This document shows positions 42,745 through 52,960 of a DNA stretch of 64,000 bases, in pieces. The position numbers and the translations under genes were made by a program. Location: assembly GCA_017308255.1 (NCBI GenBank), contig JAFKFN010000006.1, positions 1-64,000 on the forward strand, written 5' to 3'. Within the stretch, counting starts at the first letter, position 1; each line of letters opens with the position of its first letter. The stretch is from Altererythrobacter sp. Its GTDB lineage: Bacteria; Pseudomonadota; Alphaproteobacteria; Sphingomonadales; Sphingomonadaceae. The notes beneath the pieces are model-generated. The model searched no databases. It was not told the DNA's origin and saw only the letters and a program-made list of their open reading frames with translations.

Positions 42745-43604
42745 GGTTTCGCCCCTATACCCGGCGAGACGCTAATGCCAGCGGGCAGACGGCCTTCGCG
42801 CAAGGCATCGGCCAACGCCCGCCCATCCTCGCCGGCGCGCCGCCGGGCGGCCAGGCCGAGATCGCGCGTGCCGGAGCCGCGCCGCTTGGCGAGCTTGCGG
42901 CCGGTCTCGTCCACCAGCAGCGGATGGTGATGCCAGGTCGGCATGGGCAGGCCCAACAGGGCTTGGAGCAGGCGGTGGACATGGGTCGCGGCGAACAGGT
43001 CCATGCCGCGGGTGACCAGCGTCACCCCATCGGCCGCGTCGTCGATCGTCGCGGCCAGGTGATAGCTTGCGGGCGTCGCGCGGTCCTTGCGCACCAGCAC
43101 CACGTCCCCCGCCAGATCGGGCCGTGCTTGTTGCTCGCCATGCAACTGATCCACCCAGGTCAACGGGCCGGTGCGGCGCAGCGCTTCGGAAACGTCGAGT
43201 CGCCAGGCGACATCGCCGGCGGGATCGACATCGGCCGCGCGGCAAGTGCCGGGATAGACCGGGCCATCCGGCCCTTCCGCGCGCACTGCCCTGGCGATCT
43301 CGGCACGGGTGCAGCGGCACGGATAGAGCAGGCCCATCGCGCGCAGCCGAGCGGCGGCCGCCGCATAGCTTAGCACGCGGGCCGATTGCGGCGGGACTTC
43401 GTCCCATTCCAGCCCCAGCCAGGCCAGGTCCGCCCGGAACTCCGCTGCCAGCTCGGGGCGGGAGCGGGCGCCGTCAATGTCCTCGATCCGCAGGAGAAAG
43501 CGCCCGCCGGCCGCCAGCGCCTGATCGTGCGCCACCACGGCCGAAAAGGCGTGGCCCAGGTGCAACGGCCCATTCGGGCTGGGGGCGAAGCGGGTGACGA
43601 TCAC
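42741..43604 (-). CDS. gluQRS: Glutamyl-queuosine tRNA(Asp) synthetase
   Basis: The 287-residue protein is the truncated GluRS paralogue that attaches Glu to queuosine-34 of tRNA(Asp). The class-I motifs are visible: RFAPSPNGPLHLGHAFSA (HIGH-like HLGH) and GRKLAKRRGS (KMSKS-like). The zinc-ligand Cys are in LYPCRCTRAEI and PGTCR. It lacks the anticodon-binding domain. GTG 43604 gives the standard N-terminus (VIVTRFAPSP). The gene's function links to queC at 6.8 kb. Confidence 0.92.
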   Translation of the reverse strand: MIVTRFAPSPNGPLHLGHAFSAVVAHDQALAAGGRFLLRIEDIDGARSRPELAAEFRADLAWLGLEWDEVPPQSARVLSYAAAAARLRAMGLLYPCRCTRAEIARAVRAEGPDGPVYPGTCRAADVDPAGDVAWRLDVSEALRRTGPLTWVDQLHGEQQARPDLAGDVVLVRKDRATPASYHLAATIDDAADGVTLVTRGMDLFAATHVHRLLQALLGLPMPTWHHHPLLVDETGRKLAKRRGSGTRDLGLAARRRAGEDGRALADALREGRLPAGISVSPGIGAKP

Positions 43605-43737
43605 GGCGCTGTCATGCCCCGGTGCTCCTTCCTTGCGCCAGCGATTCGCACAGGCCGCCGGGGATTTCCGTTTCTGTAACAGGCTTGACGCTTTTGCCCG
43701 CAAATGCTTCCCCCACGCCTCAGGAAGGAACGCCCAG

Positions 43738-44346
43738 GTGTTCAAGGCCGAACTGATCGATCGGGCCGCCCGTTTTCGCAGCGCGGAGGGGGACCCGGTC
43801 CGGAAGCTGGAAAGCTGCCCGGCGCTGGTGCTCAACGCCGATTACACGCCCCTGTCGTACTATCCGCTCAGCGTCTGGCCCTGGCAAACGGCGATCAAGG
43901 CCATCTTCCTCGAACGGGTGGACGTGGTCGCCACTTACGACCGGATGATCCATTCGCCCTCGCTCGACATGCAGATCCCCAGCGTGATCGCGCTCAGGCA
44001 ATATGTGAAGCCGAGCGAGTTTCCCGCCTTCACCCGCTTCAACGTGTTCCTGCGCGACCGCTTCGCCTGCCAATATTGCGGCAGCCCGGAATCCCTGACG
44101 TTCGATCACGTCATCCCCCGGCGGCTGGGCGGAAAGACCACCTGGGAGAATATCCTCACCGCCTGCGCGCCGTGCAACATGAAGAAGGGCGGGCGGACCC
44201 CGCCGCAAGCGCACATGAGGCCGCTCGTCACGCCGATCCGGCCGACGAACTGGCAGCTCCAGCAGCACGGCAAGCGCTTCCCGCCCAACTACCTTCACGA
44301 AACCTGGCGCGACTGGCTTTATTGGGACATCGAGCTGGAGGAATAG
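43738..44346 (+). CDS. HNH endonuclease family protein
   Basis: The 202-residue protein carries a clear HNH motif: CQYCGSPESLTFDHVIPRRLGGKTTWENILTACAPC, with four zinc Cys and the catalytic His/Asn. Flanking segments (ALVLNADYTPLSYYPLSVWPWQ) match the chromosomal HNH family common in Alphaproteobacteria, which is not linked to mobile elements. The GTG at 43738 with AGGAAGGAA upstream is preferred; an earlier ATG at 43594 adds a stretch without family character. Its substrate is unknown. Confidence 0.87.
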   Translation: MFKAELIDRAARFRSAEGDPVRKLESCPALVLNADYTPLSYYPLSVWPWQTAIKAIFLERVDVVATYDRMIHSPSLDMQIPSVIALRQYVKPSEFPAFTRFNVFLRDRFACQYCGSPESLTFDHVIPRRLGGKTTWENILTACAPCNMKKGGRTPPQAHMRPLVTPIRPTNWQLQQHGKRFPPNYLHETWRDWLYWDIELEE

Positions 44347-44418
44347 TCGCCGCCGCGCCCGGTTTTTCGCTTGCCGCGCGGCTTTGCATCGCTAGGGCGG
44401 TTTCACGGGAAACAGAAC

Positions 44419-46694
<2,276 letters not shown>

Positions 46695-46698
<4 letters not shown>

Positions 46699-46967
46699 AG
46701 AAGGCGGGCACGCCGTGGCTGCTGGCCATGGGGCCGCTTATCCTTGTGATGGTCAGCCTGCCGCTGGCGCTGGGACTGATCGAGCCCAACGCGTTCTACG
46801 GCGTGCGCACCGCGGCCACGCGGGCGTCGGAAGCCGCCTGGTACCGCGCCAATCACGCGTCCGGCGTGGCCGGCGCGGCTGGCGGCCTCGTCGGTTTCGC
46901 GCTCAACCTTCGCGTGCTCGTAGGCCTAGCCGTGCTGATCGCCGTCACCGGGATCGCCGCCGCCTGA
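46695..46967 (+). CDS. SdpI family small membrane protein
   Basis: The 90-residue protein has three hydrophobic segments and the SdpI signature YGVRTAATRASEAAWYRANHASG between the first two. SdpI-like proteins give immunity to peptide toxins in Bacillus; in proteobacteria the role is unknown. GTG 46695 overlaps the malic enzyme stop by four bases (GTGA). No further gene is seen in the 177 bases to 47144. Confidence 0.8.
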
Positions 46968-47144
46968 GCCGGGAAACATAGAGGGCTGAATCACCGGGGA
47001 GCGGGCATTTCAACCCCGCCAGGCCGCCGTCCGGATCGCGGCCGATTTGACATCGCGGGCCTGCCTTGTCAGGTTAGCCCCTCTCCACGACCCTTTTTTT
47101 GAAGAGGAATTGCCCGGCGCCATCGGCTTCGGGGCCCTGAAACG

Positions 47145-48422
47145 ATGGCCTTACCCGACACCACTGCTCTGATTTCTCCCACTCTCGATCTGCTTCCCGG
47201 CTCGCCCCCCTGGCTTCAGGCCCTGGCCGGCATCGCCGTTCTGGTGTTCGCGGCCGCGGCTGCCAACTTCATCATCAAGCATGTCATCCTGCGGGTGATC
47301 GGGCGCATCGCGCCGGGCGACTGGCCGGTGCCGGCCACCATCGGTGCGCGGTTGGCCAATATCGTTCCGGCACTGATCGTATCGAGCGGCATAGCGCTGG
47401 TGCCGCACATTCCGCTCTGGATAGTCACGGTGACGCGCAACGTAGTCGGTGCCTTCATCATCCTGACGATCGCCCTGGCCATCAGTGCGGCGCTGACTTT
47501 CGCCAACGAGATCTACGCGCGCCGGCCCGATGCGGCCAGCCGGCCCATAAAGGGCTACATCCAGGTGGTGAAGATCGTCCTCTTCGTCACGGCGGCCATC
47601 CTGATGGTCGCCGTGCTGATGGAACAATCGCCGCTGCTTCTGCTGTCGGGACTGGGGGCCATGGCGGCGGTCCTCATGCTGGTGTTCAGCGACACGATCC
47701 TCTCGCTCGTCGCCTCGGTGCAGCTGACGTCCAACGACATGCTGCGCGTGGGCGACTGGATCGAAATGCCCGCCCTCAATGCCGATGGCGACGTGATCGA
47801 CATCGCCTTGCACACGGTGAAAGTGCAGAACTGGGACAAGACGATCACCACAATCCCGACTCACCGGCTGATCTCGGAAAGCTTCAAGAACTGGCGCGGC
47901 ATGCAGGAATCGGGCGGACGCAGGATCAAGCGTTCGCTTGCCATCGATCAGAACGGTGTCCGCTTTCTCGACGCCGACGAGATCGCCGGCCTGCGCCGCT
48001 TTGCGCTGCTGGACGATTACCTGGCCCATAAGCATGAGGAGATCGGTCACTGGAACCAGAAGCTTGCGCAGGCCGGCCGCGATCCCGTGAACGAGCGGCG
48101 TGTGACCAACGTCGGCACTTTCCGCGCCTATGTGCTCGCCTATCTGCGCGCGCACCCGCGGATCGCCCAGGACATGACCTTGCTGGTGCGGCAGCTCGAT
48201 CCCACGGCGCAGGGCCTGCCGCTGGAAATCTACTGCTTCACCTCGACCACGCGCTGGGGCGATTACGAGGATATCCAGGGCGACATCTTCGACCATATCC
48301 TGGCGGTGCTGCCGCTGTTCGGCCTGCGCCTGTTCCAGACGCCCAGCGGCCTGGATCTTTCGCGGATGGCCGCGCCCGGCGGCGGGGGCCCTGCCGGTCT
48401 TGCGGCCAGTCTCGCGGCTTAG
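47145..48422 (+). CDS. Mechanosensitive channel, MscS/YbdG type
   Basis: The 425-residue protein has five hydrophobic segments followed by the MscS pore and beta domain: SGLGAMAAVLMLVFSDTILSLVASVQLTSNDMLRVGDWIEMP, then NWDKTITTIPTHRLISESFKNW. This arrangement, with an insert in the cytoplasmic part, matches YbdG/MscM-like channels that release solutes at osmotic downshift. Confidence 0.88.
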   Translation: MALPDTTALISPTLDLLPGSPPWLQALAGIAVLVFAAAAANFIIKHVILRVIGRIAPGDWPVPATIGARLANIVPALIVSSGIALVPHIPLWIVTVTRNVVGAFIILTIALAISAALTFANEIYARRPDAASRPIKGYIQVVKIVLFVTAAILMVAVLMEQSPLLLLSGLGAMAAVLMLVFSDTILSLVASVQLTSNDMLRVGDWIEMPALNADGDVIDIALHTVKVQNWDKTITTIPTHRLISESFKNWRGMQESGGRRIKRSLAIDQNGVRFLDADEIAGLRRFALLDDYLAHKHEEIGHWNQKLAQAGRDPVNERRVTNVGTFRAYVLAYLRAHPRIAQDMTLLVRQLDPTAQGLPLEIYCFTSTTRWGDYEDIQGDIFDHILAVLPLFGLRLFQTPSGLDLSRMAAPGGGGPAGLAASLAA

Positions 48423-48437
48423 GCTGCGAGAGCGGCC

Positions 48438-49202
48438 TCAGCTCCACGCGCTCCACACGCCATAGACGCTGGTCAGGGTCAGCACCGTGCCGACCAGCAC
48501 CAGCATCTGCTTGGGCGGGAAATGCTTGGCCGCCCAGGCGCCGAGCGGCGCGGCGAGGATGCCGCCGATCAGCAGGCCCAGCGTCGCCCCGGCAAGGTCC
48601 GCCACCCCGAGATGATAGATGAACGCGGCCGAGATGGTCACCGTCAGGAAGAACTCGGCCGAATTGACCGTGCCCACCACCTTGCGCGGATCGGCGCCCT
48701 GGATCAGCAGGTTCGATGTGACCACCGGCCCCCAGCCGCCGCCGCCCACCGCATCGAGAAAACCGCCGGCAAGGCCCAGCGGCGCCACCAGTTTCGCTTC
48801 CTTGAGCTTGGGCGGATACATCAGCCCGCGCCACAGGATGTAGAGCCCGATCACCGTCAGATAGATCAGCACGAACGGCTTCACGATGGTGGCATCCAGG
48901 CTGGACAGCAGATAGGCGCCCAGGAACCCGCCGATCATCCCGGGGATGACCAGCCGGATAAACAGCTTCCCATCCACGTTGCGGTGGAACAGGTGGCTGA
49001 GGCCGGACGTGGCGGTGGTGAAGCACTCCACGATATGCACCCGCTGCGAAGCGAGCGCCGGCGGCACCCCGAGCACGCCGACCAGCAGCGTGTTCGAGAT
49101 CACCCCGAACGCCATGCCCAGTGCGCCGTCCACCAGCTGGGCAGCGAATCCCACCCCGATGAAGGGCAGCAGGGCGGCAAGATCGAATTCGCCAAAATGC
49201 AT
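48438..49202 (-). CDS. Sulfite exporter TauE/SafE family permease (second copy)
   Basis: The 254-residue permease has eight hydrophobic segments with the TSUP motifs VGFAAQLVDGALGMAFGVISNTLLV and GLAGGFLDAVGGGGWGPVVTSNLL. It belongs to the CysZ-neighbour/YfcA-like branch and is unlike the 25.7-kb copy. It may export sulfite or organosulfur acids. It ends 15 bases from the convergent channel gene. Confidence 0.87.
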   Translation of the reverse strand: MHFGEFDLAALLPFIGVGFAAQLVDGALGMAFGVISNTLLVGVLGVPPALASQRVHIVECFTTATSGLSHLFHRNVDGKLFIRLVIPGMIGGFLGAYLLSSLDATIVKPFVLIYLTVIGLYILWRGLMYPPKLKEAKLVAPLGLAGGFLDAVGGGGWGPVVTSNLLIQGADPRKVVGTVNSAEFFLTVTISAAFIYHLGVADLAGATLGLLIGGILAAPLGAWAAKHFPPKQMLVLVGTVLTLTSVYGVWSAWS

Positions 49203-49309
49203 GCAGCAGGCTCCCGGTCTATCCGTCGCGCGTTAGCGAGCGCTTTCTCAACCAAAAAGATAGAGAATCAATCTGGCTGGGAAGCGAGCCTATTTCGATC
49301 AATTGCGGC

Positions 49310-50023
49310 TTATCTGCGGCGATAGCGGAAGTACCAGACCTCGTGCCCCTCGCGCCGGGCCTTCGCCTCATAGCGGGTTTCGCTCCATCCGCCGGGCCGG
49401 CGCTGCCAGCTTTCAGGCCCCTCGACGAGCCATTCGAAGGCATCGGCATGGCGCCGCATCACCATCAGCGCGTGGCGCAGGTAGACCGGGTGATCGGTGC
49501 CGAAGCGCAGCTCGCCCCCAGGCTTCAACTTGCGCGCGAACATCTCGACCGGCCCATCGTTCATCATCCGCCGCTTGGCGTGGCGCGCCTTTGGCCAGGG
49601 ATCAGGATGCAGCAGGTAGATGAACGACAAGGCGCCATCGGGCACTCGGCGCAGCACGTCCAGCGCATCGCCGTGGTGCAGGCGGACATTGGCCAGCGGC
49701 GCATGGGCCCCGTGGTCGCCGCTCACGTGCATCAGCGCCTGGGCCACGCCGTTGATGAAGGGTTCGCAGCCGATAAAGCCGTGATCGGGCAGCATATCGG
49801 CCCGCGCGGCGAGATGCTCCCCGCCGCCGAAGCCGATCTCGAAATGGAGCGGGCAATCGTGACCGAACAGGCGCTCGGCCGTCACCGGCCCTTCGTCCGG
49901 CACCGCGATTCGCGGCAGCAGATCATCCACCAGCGCCTGCTGCCCCGCGCGCAGGGCTTTCCCCTTCGATCGGCCGTAAAGCCGGTTGAGCGTGATCGGA
50001 TCGCCTGCCTTGTGCGCGGTCAT
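49310..50023 (-). CDS. trmB: tRNA (guanosine(46)-N7)-methyltransferase
   Basis: The 237-residue methyltransferase has the SAM motif LHFEIGFGGGEHL, FIGCEPFINGV, and the catalytic/tRNA-binding segment YLLHPDPWPKARHAKRRM, with GTDHPVYLRHAL. It makes m7G46 in tRNA variable loops. Full length. Confidence 0.95.
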   Translation of the reverse strand: MTAHKAGDPITLNRLYGRSKGKALRAGQQALVDDLLPRIAVPDEGPVTAERLFGHDCPLHFEIGFGGGEHLAARADMLPDHGFIGCEPFINGVAQALMHVSGDHGAHAPLANVRLHHGDALDVLRRVPDGALSFIYLLHPDPWPKARHAKRRMMNDGPVEMFARKLKPGGELRFGTDHPVYLRHALMVMRRHADAFEWLVEGPESWQRRPGGWSETRYEAKARREGHEVWYFRYRRR

Positions 50024-50066
50024 GGCGGAGCGCTTTGCTCACCGAGCCGCGCTTGTCCAGACGGTC

Positions 50067-51125
50067 TCAGCCGCTGCCGGCGCCGCGCATGTAGGCGGCT
50101 ACCGCCTGCGTTCGAGAGTTCACGCCCATCTTGTCGAAAATCCCGGTCATCCTGTTGCGGACCGTCTTCGGGGCGATGCTCAATTCCAGCGCGATCGCGT
50201 CGCCATTCAGGCCGCGGCTCATCAGTTCCAGTATCTCGCGTTCGCGAAGCGACAGGCTGCCGGCCCCTTCGGCTGCGGGGGCGGGGCTGACGAACCGGTC
50301 GAACGCGGCGAGAATTCGGAGGAAGGCCGGGTCGCGCCCCAGCATGATGTGATTTTCGCTGTCGACCTCGATGTATTCGGCCCCCGGGATGGCACCCGCG
50401 GCTTCTCGCGCCCATTCCGGCAGGACGACGCGATCATGCGATGGCTGGATGACCAGGGTCGGCGTGGCGATCCGGGGAAGGCAGGCGCTGGCGTCGGTCG
50501 CAGCGTCGGCGGCGAAGAAACGCCATGCATCGTCCTCATCCACGGACTGCAACAAGTGCCCGGGGCTCCATCGGGCTTCCTCTTCGGTCGGATCGGGGAC
50601 CAGCAGGCTGGAAGCCAGCGTTCGAGGACCGGGAAAGCGCTCCCCCCAGCCGGTTCGCACAAGTTCGAGAAACGCATCCGCCGCGGCGGCCCGGCGCCCA
50701 TTGCCGATCGTCTTCATGCCGCGAATGGCCGGGGCATAGAGAACGAGGTGCGAGAGACGTTCGGGACAGGCGGCCGCAAAACTGGCCGCGGCCGCCGCCG
50801 CTTGTGACAGCGCCAGGAGAACGAAGGGCCTCTCGCCGCAGGCCGCCTCGGCCACCGCGGCCAGATCCTCGGTCCAGACAGCAAGCCCCTGCTCCGTCAC
50901 TCCGCGCTGGCTCGACCCGCATCCGCGATGGTCGTAGCGGACGAGGCGGTAGCGCTCGCTGAGATAACGGACGAGATCGCGCCGCAAGGGGTTTTCCCTG
51001 TCCCGGCGCAAGTCGGTGATCGAGTTGGCGCCCTGCAGCACCGTCAGCGGTCCGGCGCCGGACTCCGTCCAGGCGATCCGCGTGCCGTCCCGCGAAAAGG
51101 TATAGCGGATACGCTCTTCGACCAC
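50067..51125 (-). CDS. Alpha/beta-hydrolase domain fused to LuxR-type HTH
   Basis: Residues 1-275 form an alpha/beta-hydrolase domain: LTVLQGAN, YDHRGCGSS, the elbow LLALSQAAAA (Ser in an A-x-S-x-A context instead of G-x-S-x-G), the acid site IQPSHDRVVLP and SENHIML with His. Residues about 290-350 are a LuxR/GerE helix-turn-helix (SLSLREREILELMSRGLNGDAIALELSIAPKTVRNRMTGIFDKMGV). It is probably a transcription factor that uses the hydrolase fold as a ligand sensor. It starts with GTG 51125 and is divergent from a broken membrane gene, with inverted repeats between them. Confidence 0.85.
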   Translation of the reverse strand: MVEERIRYTFSRDGTRIAWTESGAGPLTVLQGANSITDLRRDRENPLRRDLVRYLSERYRLVRYDHRGCGSSQRGVTEQGLAVWTEDLAAVAEAACGERPFVLLALSQAAAAAASFAAACPERLSHLVLYAPAIRGMKTIGNGRRAAAADAFLELVRTGWGERFPGPRTLASSLLVPDPTEEEARWSPGHLLQSVDEDDAWRFFAADAATDASACLPRIATPTLVIQPSHDRVVLPEWAREAAGAIPGAEYIEVDSENHIMLGRDPAFLRILAAFDRFVSPAPAAEGAGSLSLREREILELMSRGLNGDAIALELSIAPKTVRNRMTGIFDKMGVNSRTQAVAAYMRGAGSG

Positions 51126-51153
51126 GTGGCCTCACCCCTTCTCAAGGCGGCCT

Positions 51154-51217
51154 GGGACACTTGTCCCGCGATTTCGGCGTCCCCGGCCCCTCGCCGGGAC
51201 ATTAGCCCCATTTGTCC
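51154..51217. promoter_or_regulatory. Two GGGACA/TGTCCC inverted repeats between divergent genes
   Basis: GGGACA-CT-TGTCCC (51154-51167) is a perfect 14-base dyad. A second, wider pair GGACA (51197-51201) and TGTCC (51213-51217) lies 30 bases on. They sit between the hydrolase-LuxR start (51125) and the membrane gene start (51274) and are good candidates for its operators. Confidence 0.5.
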
Positions 51218-51273
51218 GCTGCTGGAATATGGGCAAACCGGGCCAGGCAGCGGCATATCGGGAGACGGTTCAC

Positions 51274-52014
51274 ATGGCCTCGTTGCCCCTCAAGACGGCA
51301 CCCGCCCGTTCATCGCAGGATCGCGAACGACTGTTCTTCCTGGCCATGTCGCTCGCGGTGGCGGCGATGGTGGTCGGCGGGTTCGGGCTGCGCATCGTCC
51401 TTGGCGTCACCAACTTCGCGCAGCCGTGGTGGGTCCATGTCCATGCCGTCAGCTTCATGGGCTGGATCGCGCTCTACATCGCTCAGAACGCGCTCGTGGC
51501 GGCGCACCGGGTCGACCTGCATCGCCGGCTGGGTATTGCCGGTGCGGTCTTCGCGGCCTGGATTGTCGTTGTCGGCCTTGCGCTTACTGTCCAGATGGTC
51601 GCCGAAGGGCGTTCGCCGCCCTTCTTCATGCCGGGATTCTTCCTTGTCCTGAACGCGCTCAACGCGGCGTTTTTCGCCGGCCTCTTCTAGGTTGCGATCG
51701 CCCTTCGCGCGCGCCCCGATTGGCACCGCAGGCTGATGCTGTGCGCGGTGCTGTGCGTCAGCATCCCAGGCATCGCGCGCTGGATCATCCTCAGTGGCCT
51801 GACGCCCGGCCCATGGCCGCATGTCCTGACGGTGGGCCTGCTGCTGGTGCCGGCGGCGGTATTCGACTGGCGCACCCGGGGCCGCGTCCATCCCGCCTAT
51901 ATCTGCGGCTACGCCGCGCTGGTCGTCATGACGATGCTCATCGCGCCGCTGTCCAGGCTGCCCGTTGTCGTGCGGCTGGCCGACGCGATCCTGGCGCGCG
52001 GAACGTTCTTCTGA
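51274..52014 (+). pseudogene. Membrane protein gene interrupted by an in-frame amber codon
   Basis: ATG 51274 (GGGAGACGG ribosome-binding site) opens a frame with several hydrophobic segments (LFFLAMSLAVAAMVVGGFGLRIVLG, HAVSFMGWIALYIAQNALVAAHR). TAG at 51688-51690 (codon 139) stops it after AAFFAGLF. The same frame goes on without loss to TGA 52014 with further membrane segments (LMLCAVLCVSIPGIARWIILSG, VLTVGLLLVPAAVFDW). The context suggests Trp (TGG to TAG). The intact product would be 246 residues, a polytopic protein of unknown function. Either recent nonsense loss, readthrough or a sequence error. Confidence 0.8.
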
Positions 52015-52040
52015 ATCGCAGGGCGTCGGCATCACCAAAG

Positions 52041-52070
52041 AAAACCGCCCCGGACCGAAGTCCGGGGCGG
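52041..52070 (-). terminator. Rho-independent terminator of ctrA
   Basis: On the minus strand a perfect 11-bp stem (52060-52070 with 52045-52055) closes a TTCG tetraloop and is followed by TTTTCTTT. It lies 32 bases after the ctrA stop. Confidence 0.88.
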
Positions 52071-52101
52071 CATCTTGTCCATACCAGGAGAGGGTCTGGA
52101 A

Positions 52102-52797
52102 TCAGGCCGCTTCGACCTCTTCGCCCGGTTCGCGCAGCACGTAGCCGCGGCCCCAGACGGTTTCGATGTAATTTTCGCCGCCGCAGGCGCTCGACAGCTT
52201 CTTGCGCAGCTTGCAGATGAACACGTCGATGATCTTGAGTTCCGGCTCGTCCATCCCGCCATACAGGTGGTTGAGGAACATTTCCTTGGTCAGCGTGGTG
52301 CCCTTGCGGAGCGAAAGCAGCTCCAGCATCGCATATTCCTTGCCGGTCAGATGGACGCGGGCGCCATCCACTTCCACCGTCTTGGCATCGAGGTTCACCG
52401 CCAGCTTGCCGGTGCGGATGATCGATTGCGAGTGGCCTTTCGAGCGGCGCACCACGGCATAGATGCGGGCGACCAGCTCGTCACGGTGGAACGGCTTGGT
52501 CACGTAATCGTCGGCGCCGAAGCCGAAGCTGCGGATCTTCGAATCCATCTCCGAAATGCCGGACAGGATCAGCACCGGCGTCTGCACCTTGGCCACGCGC
52601 AGCTTCTTCAGCACGTCGTAACCGTGCATGTCAGGCAGGTTCAGGTCGAGCAGGATGATGTCGTAATCATAGAGCTTGCCGAGATCGAGCCCCTCCTCGC
52701 CCAGATCGGTCGAGTAGACGTTGAAACCTTCGGTCGTGAGCATCAGCTCGATCGCCTTGGCCGTCGTCGGCTCGTCTTCGATCAGCAACACGCGCAT
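52102..52797 (-). CDS. ctrA: Cell-cycle response regulator CtrA
   Basis: The 231-residue OmpR-type regulator starts [20 protein letters not shown], has phospho-acceptor Asp51 in [17 protein letters not shown] and a winged-helix domain with [17 protein letters not shown] and [10 protein letters not shown]. This matches CtrA nearly throughout. It controls division, motility and, in many Alphaproteobacteria, GTA expression. ATG 52797 is the family start; the frame upstream is open for 19 codons. Terminator downstream, TTAACC sites upstream. Confidence 0.95.
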   Translation of the reverse strand: MRVLLIEDEPTTAKAIELMLTTEGFNVYSTDLGEEGLDLGKLYDYDIILLDLNLPDMHGYDVLKKLRVAKVQTPVLILSGISEMDSKIRSFGFGADDYVTKPFHRDELVARIYAVVRRSKGHSQSIIRTGKLAVNLDAKTVEVDGARVHLTGKEYAMLELLSLRKGTTLTKEMFLNHLYGGMDEPELKIIDVFICKLRKKLSSACGGENYIETVWGRGYVLREPGEEVEAA

Positions 52798-52854
52798 GGG
52801 AAACGCCCCTCCTCGGCCCGCCGGTAACACACTGCTAAGAGGTGTTGATCGCAA

Positions 52855-52924
52855 TTAACCACGCAACCTCTCAACGAAAAAGGTTAATTAACGGTAAACG
52901 GGGCGCGCCGGGAGACAGCGAGTC
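52855..52924 (-). promoter_or_regulatory. Probable ctrA promoter with CtrA and GANTC sites
   Basis: TTAACC (52855-52860), GGTTAATTAAC (52882-52892) and GGTAAAC (52893-52899) lie 58-102 bases upstream of ctrA. TTAACC-type sequences are CtrA half-sites, consistent with autoregulation known in Caulobacter. GAGTC at 52920-52924 is a GANTC methylation site of the kind that times ctrA transcription there. Confidence 0.55.
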
Positions 52925-52960
52925 CTTTCGGCCACAGGCGGGAGCCGGCCCGCGCCGCCC

